Assembly: GCF_026342035.1 (NCBI RefSeq) | Contig: NZ_JAPENM010000003.1 | Coordinates: 124,001-188,000 of the forward strand | Direction of reading: 5' to 3' | Length of the DNA: 64,000 nt | Source: Aldersonia sp. NBC_00410 | GTDB taxonomy: Bacteria > Actinomycetota > Actinomycetes > Mycobacteriales > Mycobacteriaceae | Shown here: positions 8,181 through 16,718 of the stretch, in pieces | How positions within the stretch are numbered: the first letter of the stretch is position 1 | Layout: the number at the start of each line of letters is the position of its first letter | The notes under the pieces: model-generated | Database searches by the model: none | What the model was told of the DNA's origin: nothing | What the model saw: the letters and a program-made list of their open reading frames with translations, nothing else | Translations under genes and position numbers: made by a program

Positions 8181-8989
8181 TAGCCGACTCCCTGGCCCGA
8201 ACGGCCGGTGAGCAGCGCGGCAAGCGGCCGGAACGGCTGCAGCCACGCACCTTCGTCGGGCAGTGAGTCGAGGCTGACGCGGGGTAGCGGTTCCCGGAAC
8301 ACCCCGGGAATGTCTTCGAGGTCGATGAAATCGAGGGTCTGCGAGGTGACCGCCCAGCTGGCGTGCTCGCGGAACCCGATCACCTGGACGGCGACCCCGC
8401 GGGCGGCGATGTCCTCCAGCGGTTCGCGGAACGCCTGGCCGTCGGCGGACGCGACGACGAGACCGCTCAATCCCTGCCCGGCGCGCAACGCGATATGCGC
8501 GAGCATGTCGGAATCGACGTCGCTGTCCTCGTCGATTTTCGGCTTGGCGAACACCGCGAAACCGACGTTGCGCAGCGCCTCGACCCAGGGTCGAACGACA
8601 TCCGCGCTGCCCGAAGCGATGTTGGTGAACACGGTCGCTTCGGCCTCGACGGTGCGGCTGCTGCCGACGGACAGTTCGGCGGTGCGCCCGAGCAGCCAAC
8701 GGCCGAGCGCGTCGAAGCGCGGACGATAGGCAGCGGTGGGACGACCGCCGAGGATCGCGCCCAGGCCCATGTCGAGATTCGGCGCGTCCCAGATGAGCAG
8801 CACCCGACCCGGCACGATTGGGTTGCTGCCGAGTGCGACGGCCCCGTCCGGCTCGACGGTGCTTTTGGGTCGCTCCGCGGACCCCGCTCCGGTGCCGGTG
8901 GGTCGCTCCGCAGGCTCCGCTCCGGTGCTGTTGGGTCGCTCCGCGGGCTCCGCTCCGTCGGAATCGGGCAGCGCAACGGTTCCGCTCAT
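8180..8989 (-). CDS. NYN/PIN-like domain protein upstream of mmpL3
   Basis: A 269-residue protein. Residues 1-40 are a low-complexity segment made of three imperfect 11-residue repeats (GAEPAERPNST, GAEPAERPTGT, GAGSAERPKST). The rest is a NYN domain (PIN-like RNase fold). The hallmark LLIWDAPNLDMGLGAILGG starts it; acidic residues follow in IDEDSDVDSDMLAHIALRAG and LVVASADGQAFREPLEDIAA. The family is expected to bind divalent metal and cut RNA. The M. tuberculosis counterpart is Rv0207c, between trmB and mmpL3. ATG 8989 overlaps the trmB stop (ATGA), and its own stop overlaps the mmpL3 start, so all three are translated from one message. The repeat segment is absent from the core fold and looks inserted. 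Confidence 0.8.
   Translation of the reverse strand: MSGTVALPDSDGAEPAERPNSTGAEPAERPTGTGAGSAERPKSTVEPDGAVALGSNPIVPGRVLLIWDAPNLDMGLGAILGGRPTAAYRPRFDALGRWLLGRTAELSVGSSRTVEAEATVFTNIASGSADVVRPWVEALRNVGFAVFAKPKIDEDSDVDSDMLAHIALRAGQGLSGLVVASADGQAFREPLEDIAARGVAVQVIGFREHASWAVTSQTLDFIDLEDIPGVFREPLPRVSLDSLPDEGAWLQPFRPLAALLTGRSGQGVG
8868..8956 (-). repeat. Three 33-bp tandem repeats, including a dispersed 23-bp element
   Basis: Copies start at 8868, 8901 and 8934 at exactly 33-bp spacing. On the plus strand the 23-bp core of the last copy (8934-8956) begins GGTCGCTCCGCGG and ends CTCCGCTCC. The other two copies differ at one and two bases. The same 23 bp recur perfectly, in inverse orientation, at 30550-30572, and 20 bp of it at 49221-49240. 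Confidence 0.85.
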
Positions 8990-9723
8990 GATTTGATCTT
9001 CCCCCAAATCAGCTCGGTGACAACGCTGCCTGCTCGCTGGGCCTTTCCTTCGAACTTGGTTACCGGGCGTTCGTGGTTGATCGGGGAGTCCCAGTCCAGC
9101 GCGGTCAGGTGTGGGTCGGCATCGCCGACCTCGGCGATGTATTCGGCGTATTCGGCATGGTCGGTCGCGACGTGCAGCACGCCGCCGGGCACGAGCCGGT
9201 CCGCGATCAGCGCGACGGTCGCCGGCTGCAGCAGCCGACGCTTGTGGTGGCGAGCCTTGGGCCATGGGTCCGGAAAGAACACCCGCACGCCGGTCAGCGA
9301 CTCGGGCGCGAGCATGTGTTCGAGGACCTCGACGGCGTCGCCGCGGACGAGCCGGATGTTGGTGATCTCGTCGCGTTCGATCCGCTGCACCAGTTGGGCG
9401 AGGCCCGGGCGATAGACCTCGACGCCGATGAGGTTGGTGTCCGGCTCGGCGACGGCCATGTCCGCGGTCGCCGTGCCGGTCCCGCAGCCGATCTCGAGAA
9501 CGAGCGGGGCGGTGCGGCCGAACCAGGTGTCGGTGTCGAGCCGATCGTCGCCGACATCCGTGCCGATCTCCGGCCAGGTGCGGTCCCAGGCTTCCTGCTG
9601 GGTTGCTGTCAGGGCGCCCCTACGAGAGCGAAAGCTCGTCACCCTCGGGTAAAGCCGGGCGTTGTGCTCCCGGGCTTCGGGGGAGACCTGTTCAGCGTCA
9701 TTCACCCGTCCATTGTCACGCAT
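8986..9723 (-). CDS. trmB: tRNA (guanine-N7-)-methyltransferase TrmB
   Basis: A 245-residue class I SAM methyltransferase that forms m7G46 in tRNA. Motif I is LVLEIGCGTGTATADMA near residue 75. An acidic SAM-ribose site is in NLIGVEVYRPGL. LVRGDAVEVL and the family signature VFFPDPWPKARHHKRRL (catalytic Asp, near 150) follow, then LHVATDHAEYAEYI. Usual length for actinobacterial TrmB. Start ATG 9723; a GTG at 9705 (VNDAEQVSPEAREH) with GGACGG close by is an alternative. It is the first gene of the trmB-NYN-mmpL3 unit, overlapping the next gene by four bases. Confidence 0.93.
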   Translation of the reverse strand: MRDNGRVNDAEQVSPEAREHNARLYPRVTSFRSRRGALTATQQEAWDRTWPEIGTDVGDDRLDTDTWFGRTAPLVLEIGCGTGTATADMAVAEPDTNLIGVEVYRPGLAQLVQRIERDEITNIRLVRGDAVEVLEHMLAPESLTGVRVFFPDPWPKARHHKRRLLQPATVALIADRLVPGGVLHVATDHAEYAEYIAEVGDADPHLTALDWDSPINHERPVTKFEGKAQRAGSVVTELIWGKIKS

Positions 9724-9792
9724 GATCGTGGGTGTGTAACGGATGGGACAAAAGTAGAGCTGTGATACGCGATCGACCTTTCGATGCAGTAA

Positions 9793-10767
9793 TCAGGCCA
9801 CGTCGAGCACGACCTTGCCGATCGTCGTCCTCGACTCCAACCGTGCGTGCGCGTTCGCGGCATCCGCCAGCGAAAAACGGGTGGTCGTCGCGGTGAGCTC
9901 GCCGGCGGCCGCCATGGCGAGTGCCTGCGCCGCCCATCGCCGAATGTTCTCGGGTGTGAATTTGCTCCCCGGACCCACTCCGATTGCCCTGGTGATATCG
10001 CGATCGGCGAGCTGGGCGTCGGTGGTGTCGATGCTTCCGGCGACATCCCCGAACGCAACGACGCGGCCACCGCGCTCGAGCAGGTCGATGGCGGCGTCGC
10101 CGAACCGTCCGCCGACGGCATCGAAGAGCACCGTCGGCCGCAGTCCGGCCGCCCGGACGCAGGACGGCCAGTCGGCGTCGAGGTAGTCCACGGCGAGGGT
10201 GGCGCCGAGTCCCAGCGCGATCTCGGCCTTCGCCGGACCGCCGGCAACGGCGACGACCGGAACCCCCGCCCGATGCGCGAGCTGGACCAGCAGCGACCCG
10301 ACACCGCCCGCCGCCGCCGTAACCAGCACCGTGTCATCGCCGGTCAGGGCCGCGGCGTCGAGCAATCCGAGCGCGGTACGGCCGGTCCCAACCATCGTCG
10401 CCGCGGTGGCCGGGTCCAGCGTGGGGTCGACGAGATGCAGCGCGGCTGCGGGCGTGATCGCGAGCGGGGCATAGCCACCGTTGGCATTGCCGAGCGATAC
10501 CGCGACCTCGGCGCCGAGCAGGTGCTCGTCGGCCGGCGCCCCAACCGACTCGACGGTGCCGACCACCTCGCGTCCCGGGATGTAGGGCAGTTCGGGAAGT
10601 GGGAACGGGCCGAGCTGTCGTCCCGCACGAACCCGGGTGTCCACGACGTGGACACCGGCCGCCGCGACGGCGATCCGGACGGATCCCGGCGGGGGTACCG
10701 GGTCGGGCACCCGCTCGAGGTGCATGTTCTCGGCGGGACCGAATTCGCGAACCACAACGGCTTCCAT
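9793..10767 (-). CDS. Quinone oxidoreductase-like MDR-family dehydrogenase
   Basis: A 324-residue medium-chain dehydrogenase/reductase without the catalytic zinc cysteines, so of the quinone-reductase type. The N-terminal GroES-like domain contains LPYIPGREVVGTVESVG. The Rossmann domain contains LVTAAAGGVGSLLVQLAHRA (the AAxGGVGS nucleotide-binding motif, about 145-160). NADPH-dependent reduction of quinones or enones is the family activity; the substrate here is unknown. ATG 10767 is preceded by GGAAG at eight bases; a TTG five codons earlier is less likely. It lies upstream of trmB on the same strand with 69 bp between them, and divergent from the GTPase pair. Confidence 0.85.
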   Translation of the reverse strand: MEAVVVREFGPAENMHLERVPDPVPPPGSVRIAVAAAGVHVVDTRVRAGRQLGPFPLPELPYIPGREVVGTVESVGAPADEHLLGAEVAVSLGNANGGYAPLAITPAAALHLVDPTLDPATAATMVGTGRTALGLLDAAALTGDDTVLVTAAAGGVGSLLVQLAHRAGVPVVAVAGGPAKAEIALGLGATLAVDYLDADWPSCVRAAGLRPTVLFDAVGGRFGDAAIDLLERGGRVVAFGDVAGSIDTTDAQLADRDITRAIGVGPGSKFTPENIRRWAAQALAMAAAGELTATTTRFSLADAANAHARLESRTTIGKVVLDVA

Positions 10768-10862
10768 GCCGTCAGCTTCCAACCTGAAGCGCGGTCGAGG
10801 TCAAGAGCGCGCCACGACCGGTGCCGCCGGTTCTGCGAGAATCGCGGGTCAGGGGGGTGGCC

Positions 10863-11798
10863 GTGGTGCCGGAATTCGCAGAGCTCGAGCGTCTGATCGG
10901 GGCGGTGCGTCGATCCGGCGCGCAGCGGGTGGCCGACGCGCTGACCGCCGTCCTAACCCGGTGGCGCTCGCCCGTGCAGGTGCGGGTGCTCGGCCGGTCC
11001 GGGGTGGGAAAGACGACGGCCGTGGCGGCGCTCGGCCTGCCGGACGAGGGCGAGAACACCGCCGACCTCACCGTTTATCTGGTGCTGGCGCCGGTGCGGC
11101 CCGCCGACGAAACCGCGCTGGCGGGGCTGCCCGCGCGGTCGACGTTGCTTGTCGTGAACAAGGTCGACGCGCTCGACGCGGATCCGCAGGAGTACTGCGC
11201 GACGCTCGCGGCGAAGACCGGTCTGGACACCGTCGGCATGATCGCCTCGCTCGCCGTCGCGGTGCAGCACCCGTTCGACAGGAACGAGGTCGCGGCGTTT
11301 CGCGGCCTCGCCGGCTCGGGTGACCCCACCCTGACCCTGTCGTCCGAACTGTTTCGCACAGCGGATGTGCCCGTCCCTGCGAAGGCTCGGCAGGCGCTGC
11401 TCGACCGCTGGCCGTTGGCGGCGATCCGGGCCGCGCTCGATGCACTGGCCGCGAATTCCGATCTCGACGAACACGGCCTGCACGACCTGCTGCGCCGGGC
11501 ATCGGGCATCGACGGCGTTACGGCGGCGCTCACCGAACTCGCCGATCGGGCACGCGACGTGCGCGGCGGGCGGGTGCTCGACGAGATCGAGCGGATCGGC
11601 GCTCGCGCGACACCGGAATTTCCGCTCGCCGGAGCGGAGGTCGAGCGTTTCCTCGACGGCCCGGTCGCGGCGCGGATCGGCCTGGCCGCCGGCCTTGCCG
11701 AGTCGGCCGGTTCGGCGCCGGACCCGGATCCGGCGGTACGGCGGGCGGCGCAGCGAATTGTTCGGGGCCGCAAGGCGCTTGCGGGTGAGTGCCGATGA
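10863..11798 (+). CDS. Dynamin-like GTPase, first of a pair (Rv0209-like)
   Basis: A 311-residue P-loop protein. The Walker A/G1 motif is VRVLGRSGVGKTTAVAALG (about residues 41-58). G4 is VNKVDALDADP (about 97-107), followed by a G5-like SLAVAV. The C-terminal half is helical. The layout fits the small bacterial dynamin/Era-like proteins that often occur as side-by-side pairs. M. tuberculosis has uncharacterised genes (Rv0209, Rv0210) in this position, before pckA. Start GTG 10863 has AGGGGG six bases upstream; the GTG at 10857 overlaps that site. The stop overlaps the next start in ATGA, so the two proteins are likely made in equal amounts. The partner carries the membrane hairpin. Confidence 0.75.
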   Translation: MVPEFAELERLIGAVRRSGAQRVADALTAVLTRWRSPVQVRVLGRSGVGKTTAVAALGLPDEGENTADLTVYLVLAPVRPADETALAGLPARSTLLVVNKVDALDADPQEYCATLAAKTGLDTVGMIASLAVAVQHPFDRNEVAAFRGLAGSGDPTLTLSSELFRTADVPVPAKARQALLDRWPLAAIRAALDALAANSDLDEHGLHDLLRRASGIDGVTAALTELADRARDVRGGRVLDEIERIGARATPEFPLAGAEVERFLDGPVAARIGLAAGLAESAGSAPDPDPAVRRAAQRIVRGRKALAGECR

Positions 11799-13318
11799 AC
11801 GCAGCTGAACAGCAGCCGCCCGAAGCGGACTTCACCGACGTGCTCGCCCGGTGGAACCCCGAGGGCTGGGCGCGGGTCACCGCCATTGCCGATGCCGCGT
11901 GGGAGCCGCGCCGGATCGCGGTGATCGGACCGCACGCGGCGGGCAAGTCGGCGCTCGTCACCGAACTGACCGCCCACGCGCCGGGTCTCGACCTCTCCGG
12001 TCCGGCCGCGCAATCCGGGCTGGCGCTCGCCGTGTTCGATTCGGCGGCCCCGCTCACCGCCGACGACCTGCGCCTGCTCGACGAGGCGCGAGTACACGAC
12101 TGCCGTCTGGTGTTCGCGCTGAACAAGATCGATGCACACCAGGACTGGGCAGCGGTGCGGGAGCGGGACGCCACGGTGCTGCGCGACGTGCTCGGCCGGG
12201 CGCCGGTCATCGTGCCGGTGTCCGCTCGACTGGCCGCGGTGGGGCGCGCCCTCCCCGATCCGGACGCGCGCGCCCGGGTGCTCGCCGCGTCGGGGATCGG
12301 CGAACTGGCGCGGGTACTGACCGAGTCGCTGCCCGATCCGGTGCGGGCCCGAACGCAGTGGCGGGTCGAGCGGACCGTCTCGGCAGCCGAGGAAACCGCG
12401 GATCGGATCCGCGACATGACGCGCGCGCTGCGTGATGGTGACGACGTCACAGTGTCCCGGACGCACCGGGCTCGCCTGATCGCCGGTCGTGACGGCGGGC
12501 GGGCGGAGGCGTCCGCGGCACTGCGCAGTCAGGTGCAGCTTGCGCGGGTGGACGTTGTGCACGAGGTCGGCGCGCAGGTCCGTGCATTGAATACGAATGC
12601 GCGTATCCGCGTCGACGAGGCGCAACCCGGCGAACTGCACGAGATACCCGGGTATCTCGACGTTGCCGTGGCCGAACTGACCGGGCGGCTCGACGCGTGG
12701 ACGCGTGCCCGGATCGACCAGCTGGCGCGCCGGGTGCCCGACGCAGGCGTGGACGGCCTGCGTGGACCGGGCGGCGATCCGCCGCACGTCGGTCCGCCGC
12801 CGCCGCGGGGTAGGCATACGGTCGAGAACCGGCTCACCGTCGCGCTCGGCGCCTCGGCCGGCGTCGGGTTGGGCCGGCTCGCGGTCTCGCCGCTGGCCAT
12901 GATCCCCGCGCTCGATGCCGCGACGGTCCCGCTGACGCTGGTGCTCGGCGGCGGCGCCGCCTGGTGGTTCACCCGTTCGCGAACTCAGCTGGCCGATCGG
13001 GCGCAGCTGCGGCAATGGGCGGCGGAGGCGTTGGTCGAGGTGAAGGCGCAACTCGAGCAGCGGATGGTCAGCGCGCTCGTCGAGGCGGAGGCCGTGATCG
13101 CGGAGCGCATCGTCCGCGCGGCCGCGGCCCGGATCGCGCAGGTGGACCGTGAAATCGAGGCGGTCGACGCGGAGATCCGCCGGCTCGGCGCCCAGCGTCC
13201 GGGGCGGATCGCGTCGTGCCGGCGGGATCTGGCCGCGGTCGAAGAGGGCCTGAGGATTCTGGGAGCGGGGATTTCGGGAGTGGAGGGGGAACCGAATCAC
13301 GACGCGGTGCGTCAATAG
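11795..13318 (+). CDS. Dynamin-like GTPase with membrane hairpin (Rv0210-like)
   Basis: A 507-residue protein. G1 is AVIGPHAAGKSALVTEL (about 38-54), G4 is FALNKIDAHQDW (about 108-119), G5 is VPVSARLAAVG. A helical middle follows. A hydrophobic hairpin (about 345-390: LTVALGASAGVGLGRLAVSP, then PLTLVLGGGAAWWF) precedes a coiled-coil C-terminus (EAVDAEIRRLGAQRPGRIAS). This order (GTPase, helices, paddle-like hairpin, helices) is that of bacterial dynamin-like proteins, which bind and remodel the inner membrane. ATG 11795 overlaps the previous stop by four bases. The cargo and process are unknown; septation or envelope repair is only a guess. Confidence 0.75.
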   Translation: MNAAEQQPPEADFTDVLARWNPEGWARVTAIADAAWEPRRIAVIGPHAAGKSALVTELTAHAPGLDLSGPAAQSGLALAVFDSAAPLTADDLRLLDEARVHDCRLVFALNKIDAHQDWAAVRERDATVLRDVLGRAPVIVPVSARLAAVGRALPDPDARARVLAASGIGELARVLTESLPDPVRARTQWRVERTVSAAEETADRIRDMTRALRDGDDVTVSRTHRARLIAGRDGGRAEASAALRSQVQLARVDVVHEVGAQVRALNTNARIRVDEAQPGELHEIPGYLDVAVAELTGRLDAWTRARIDQLARRVPDAGVDGLRGPGGDPPHVGPPPPRGRHTVENRLTVALGASAGVGLGRLAVSPLAMIPALDAATVPLTLVLGGGAAWWFTRSRTQLADRAQLRQWAAEALVEVKAQLEQRMVSALVEAEAVIAERIVRAAAARIAQVDREIEAVDAEIRRLGAQRPGRIASCRRDLAAVEEGLRILGAGISGVEGEPNHDAVRQ

Positions 13319-13392
13319 CATCAAGGCGAAGTATGTCCGCCACGAGCAGAGCACCCGACTGCACCTGTATCCGAATTGTTCGAGGAGCCACG

Positions 13393-13701
13393 ATGGCCAC
13401 GTCCGACGCGTTCTCGCTGCCCGACCTGACCGACGTCGACGCCGCCTCGGGTCTCGGTGATCTCGGCCCGGTCGATCTGCACCACCCGACCGTGGATCTC
13501 GACGGTGACGGCGTCGCCGATACGGCGACGCTCACCAGCGGCGATTCGATCGTTATCGGCACCGACACCGACCTCGACGGCACCGTGGACGAACTGACCG
13601 TTGTCGACGGATCGGGGGAGTTCGCGTCGTGGCAGTACGAGGTCGGCAGCGACGGCTCGGCAGGGTGGACGGAGATCAGTCACGGTAGGGTCGGCGAATA
13701 G
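13393..13701 (+). CDS. Small acidic protein with DxDxDG-type motifs
   Basis: A 102-residue cytosolic protein with no signal peptide. Two calcium-loop-like motifs are visible, [13 protein letters not shown] (about 35-47) and [13 protein letters not shown] (about 57-69). They resemble dockerin/EF-hand-like or VCBS-type acidic turns. A short beta-rich tail ends in [11 protein letters not shown]. It may belong to the actinobacterial DUF6802 group (from memory, unsure). AGGAG lies seven bases before ATG 13393. It sits 74 bp after the GTPase pair and upstream of pckG. Function unknown; metal binding is inferred from the motifs only. Confidence 0.65.
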   Translation: MATSDAFSLPDLTDVDAASGLGDLGPVDLHHPTVDLDGDGVADTATLTSGDSIVIGTDTDLDGTVDELTVVDGSGEFASWQYEVGSDGSAGWTEISHGRVGE

Positions 13702-13828
13702 CTGCCGACCCCTCACCAGGGGCCAATTGCTGGGGATATGTGAGGAATCGGACACGACCCGACACTCCGTGCCCCCCGCCACACGGGTTAATCTGTGGAA
13801 AAGTAAACATGGCACTCACCCCGTGTTA

Positions 13829-13850
13829 CATCGTTATGCTCCCAACGATG
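13829..13850. promoter_or_regulatory. Inverted repeat in the pckG leader, possible operator
   Basis: CATCGTT at 13829-13835 and AACGATG at 13844-13850 form perfect 7-bp arms around an 8-bp spacer. TATGCT at 13835-13840, a plausible -10 box, lies across the left arm and spacer. This puts the repeat over the likely promoter, about 115 bp before the pckG start codon. The regulator is unknown. Confidence 0.4.
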
Positions 13851-13963
13851 AAACCCGACCGAGTAGCCACATCAACCTTGGGGAACACTCAGCGGGTAGT
13901 GCTCGCGTTTTGCGACGGGGCGCAACATCCGACTCGGGCCAAACCCACATCCAGGAGAGTTCG

Positions 13964-15796
13964 ATGACCTCAGCGACCATTCCGGGTATCAGCGGAACCG
14001 ACGGTAAGCCGCCGACTCAGCACAGCGAACTGATCGCCTGGGTCCGCGAGGTAGCCGAGCTGACTCAGCCGGAGCGGGTCGTGTGGGCCGACGGCTCGGA
14101 CGAAGAGTGGGACCGCCTCACCGCCCAGTTGGTCGAGGCAGGCACATTCAAGAAGCTGGACGAGAAGAAGAAGCCGAACTCCTTCCTCGCGCTGTCCGAC
14201 CCCAGCGACGTTGCCCGCGTCGAATCCCGCACCTACATCTGCTCGCGCGACGAGGCCGACGCCGGTCCGACGAACAACTGGATGGACCCCGCCGAGATGC
14301 GGGCCACCATGAGCGAGTTGTACCGCGGCAGCATGCGCGGCCGCACGATGTACGTCGTCCCGTTCTGCATGGGACCGCTCGGCGCCGACGATCCGAAGCT
14401 GGGCGTCGAGCTCACCGACTCGGAGTACGTCGTCGCCTCGATGCGGGTCATGACCCGGATGGGCCAGAAGGCACTCGACGTGCTCGGCAGCGACCGTCCG
14501 TTCGTGAAGGCGTTGCACTCGCTCGGCGCGCCGCTCGCCGAGGGCGAGGCCGATGTGCCGTGGCCGTGCAACGACACGAAGTACATCACCCACTTCCCGG
14601 AAGACCGGGAAATCTGGAGCTACGGCTCGGGCTACGGCGGCAACGCGCTGCTCGGCAAGAAGTGCTACTCGCTGCGGATCGCGTCGGCAATGGCGCACGA
14701 CGAGGGCTGGCTCGCCGAGCACATGCTGATCCTCAAGCTGATCTCGCCGGAGAACAAGAACTACTACGTCGCGGCGGCGTTCCCGTCGGCCTGCGGCAAG
14801 ACCAACCTCGCGATGATCCAGCCGACCATTCCGGGCTGGCGCGCCGAGACCCTCGGTGACGACATCGCGTGGATGCGCTTCGGCAAGGACGGCCGACTCT
14901 ATGCGGTCAACCCGGAGTTCGGCTTCTTCGGTGTCGCGCCCGGCACCAACTGGTCGTCGAACCCGAACGCGATGAAGACGATGCAGGAAGGCAACACCGT
15001 CTACACCAACGTCGCGCTGACCGACGACAACGATGTGTGGTGGGAGGGCCTGGAAGGCGAGCCCGATCACCTCATCGACTGGAAGGGCAACGACTGGGAG
15101 CCGCGGGAGAACGACGGCAAGGCCGCGCATCCCAACTCCCGTTACTGCACCCCGATGTCGCAGTGCCCGATCCTCGCGCCGGAGTGGGATGACCCGCAGG
15201 GCGTGCCGATCTCGGCGATCCTTTTCGGCGGCCGCCGCAAGACGACCGTCCCGCTGGTGACCGAGTCGTTCGACTGGCAGCACGGCGTGTTCATGGGCGC
15301 CACACTCTCGTCCGAGCAGACCGCCGCCGCCGAGGGCAAGGTCGGCACCGTGCGCCGCGACCCGATGGCGATGATCCCGTTCATGGGCTACCACGTCGGC
15401 GATTACATCGGGCACTGGATCAACGTCGGCAAGAATGCGGACGCCCAGAAGCTGCCGAAGATCTTCTACGTCAACTGGTTCCGTCGTGGCGAGGACGGCC
15501 GCTTCCTGTGGCCGGGCTTCGGTGAGAACTCGCGCGTGCTCGAGTGGATCGTCGATCGCATCGAGGGCCGTGGCGAGGCCGAGGCGACCCCGATCGGCAA
15601 CGTGCCCACCGCGGCGCAGATGGACCTCGCGGGCCTCGACGTCGACGCGAACGACGTGAACGAGTCGCTGAAAGTCGATGTCGAGGAGTGGAAGAAGGAA
15701 ATTCCGCTCATCGAGGAGTGGTTCGAGTTCGTCGGCGACAAGCTGCCCTCCGGCGTGCGCGACGAGTTCGAAGCGCTCAAGCAGCGACTCGCCTAG
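13964..15796 (+). CDS. pckG: Phosphoenolpyruvate carboxykinase (GTP)
   Basis: A 610-residue GTP-dependent PEPCK: oxaloacetate + GTP gives PEP + GDP + CO2, the entry step of gluconeogenesis. The kinase-1a P-loop with the reactive cysteine is [16 protein letters not shown] (about 270). The metal-binding motif is [13 protein letters not shown]. The substrate loop [20 protein letters not shown] and the nucleotide region [15 protein letters not shown] are also present. Length and motifs match the monomeric GTP class (M. tuberculosis Rv0211), not the ATP class. AGGAG at 13953-13957 precedes ATG 13964. The 260-bp upstream gap carries the inverted repeat and promoter; a strong terminator follows. It is expected to be needed when growth is on fatty acids, which fits the lipid-degradation genes in this window. 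Confidence 0.96.
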   Translation: MTSATIPGISGTDGKPPTQHSELIAWVREVAELTQPERVVWADGSDEEWDRLTAQLVEAGTFKKLDEKKKPNSFLALSDPSDVARVESRTYICSRDEADAGPTNNWMDPAEMRATMSELYRGSMRGRTMYVVPFCMGPLGADDPKLGVELTDSEYVVASMRVMTRMGQKALDVLGSDRPFVKALHSLGAPLAEGEADVPWPCNDTKYITHFPEDREIWSYGSGYGGNALLGKKCYSLRIASAMAHDEGWLAEHMLILKLISPENKNYYVAAAFPSACGKTNLAMIQPTIPGWRAETLGDDIAWMRFGKDGRLYAVNPEFGFFGVAPGTNWSSNPNAMKTMQEGNTVYTNVALTDDNDVWWEGLEGEPDHLIDWKGNDWEPRENDGKAAHPNSRYCTPMSQCPILAPEWDDPQGVPISAILFGGRRKTTVPLVTESFDWQHGVFMGATLSSEQTAAAEGKVGTVRRDPMAMIPFMGYHVGDYIGHWINVGKNADAQKLPKIFYVNWFRRGEDGRFLWPGFGENSRVLEWIVDRIEGRGEAEATPIGNVPTAAQMDLAGLDVDANDVNESLKVDVEEWKKEIPLIEEWFEFVGDKLPSGVRDEFEALKQRLA

Positions 15797-15808
15797 GTCA
15801 CCGCAAAA

Positions 15809-15850
15809 CCGAAAAGGCCTCCGGTCCAGTTGGACCGGGGGCCTTTTCGG
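15809..15850 (+). terminator. Terminator after pckG
   Basis: A long hairpin: CCGAAAAGGCC on the left pairs with GGCCTTTTCGG on the right, and inner CCGGTCC pairs with GGACCGG around a short AGTT loop, with one bulged position. It begins 12 bp after the pckG stop. There is no U-tract, as is usual in high-GC actinobacteria. Confidence 0.85.
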
Positions 15851-16001
15851 CCGCATCCACCAATATCGATAACGGTTGCACGGCTTTGATGTAACGACTT
15901 CGGCACGCCCTTCGAATACCGCATGGGCGATCTGAAAAGGCGCCCTGTGACTTTGGGCTCACGGGACTGGTCGGGGCCGGCGGAGCGTGAAAAGGGAGAA
16001 T

Positions 16002-16634
16002 ATGACGAACCTCGCGCGGACCGCTGTCGTGACATGTGCGGCGACGTTGGCAGGCCTGATCGGCGCGGGTGCGGCACAAGCAGTGCCGCTGTCGGAGGTG
16101 GGTGGTTCGGGAACGTACGTGGCCGGACAGGCAGACCCAGCCCAGATGCTCCCGGGGACTTACGAGACTCAGGGGCCAGTGGCCAAGGACGTTCCATGCG
16201 AGTGGGCGATCCGGACGTCGGACGGCGGCGTCCGCAGCGAAGGAAAGGCGTTCGGTGCGACCAGCATCGCGCTTGTCGAGGGGGAGCTGCTCGATACTCG
16301 AAACTGCCAGTCCTGGCTCCGCACGTCCGATTCGACCGACAACACGATGGCGATGATCATCGCGGGCGCTGGTCTGGCCGGCACCGGCAGTGCCCTGCTC
16401 GGCAGCAGCATCGCAGCCGTCATTACTGCATCCCTGGTGACTGGGAACAGTTTCATGCTCGCTTTCGTCACCGGTTCCGCTGGTGGTGCCGCCACCGATT
16501 TCGCCACCGGTTCCGCGGGCGGTACCGATGGCGCCAGCGGTTCCGCTGGTGGTACCGCTACCGAACTCCTGACCGGTTCCGCCGGCGGTTCCGGTAGCGC
16601 GCTTCTCGGCCTCGTAGTTCCCACCGCTCCGTAG
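16002..16634 (+). CDS. Exported protein, paralog A of a tandem trio, Gly/Ser repeat tail
   Basis: A 210-residue protein with a signal peptide (TAVVTCAATLAGLIGAGAAQA, likely cleavage after AQA). The conserved domain shared with the next two genes is: GSGTY, LPGTYETQGP, CEWAIRTSDGGVRSEGK, EGELLDTRNCQSW. Its two cysteines, one before W and one after TRN, may form a disulfide. The tail has hydrophobic stretches (MIIAGAGLAGTGSALLGSS) and then four TGSAGG-type repeats. AAGGGAG lies just before ATG 16002; the in-frame GTG at 15987 is the alternative. Family not recognised. It follows the pckG terminator, so it is a separate transcription unit. An exported or envelope role is inferred from the signal peptide only. 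Confidence 0.75.
   Translation: MTNLARTAVVTCAATLAGLIGAGAAQAVPLSEVGGSGTYVAGQADPAQMLPGTYETQGPVAKDVPCEWAIRTSDGGVRSEGKAFGATSIALVEGELLDTRNCQSWLRTSDSTDNTMAMIIAGAGLAGTGSALLGSSIAAVITASLVTGNSFMLAFVTGSAGGAATDFATGSAGGTDGASGSAGGTATELLTGSAGGSGSALLGLVVPTAP
16470..16605 (+). repeat. In-frame Gly/Ser repeats of exported paralog A
   Basis: Four copies of an ACCGGTTCCGCTGGTGGT-like unit start at about 16470, 16506, 16536 and 16572. They encode TGSAGG or SGSAGG blocks separated by 4-6 variable residues. The spacing is irregular (36, 30 and 36 bp) but always a multiple of three. Confidence 0.7.
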
Positions 16635-16652
16635 CCTGCCGGGATGGCCCGG

Positions 16653-16690
16653 GTAACGAAAGTCCTCGGGCGCGGCTATTCTTCCGTTAC
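16653..16690. promoter_or_regulatory. Inverted repeat GTAACGAAAG / CTTCCGTTAC before paralog B
   Basis: GTAACGAAAG at 16653-16662 and CTTCCGTTAC at 16681-16690 are complementary at nine of ten positions, with an 18-bp spacer. It lies 28 bp before the paralog B start codon. It could end transcription of paralog A or bind a regulator. The GTAACGAAA half recurs before paralog C. Confidence 0.35.
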
Positions 16691-16718
16691 TCGGTTCGCT
16701 CGGTGGCTAGGGGATTTC

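Noticed and set aside
13740-13967. Small ORF in the pckG leader
   Set aside because: The composition is not protein-like, it overlaps the pckG start codon and ribosome site, and its GTG start has no ribosome site.
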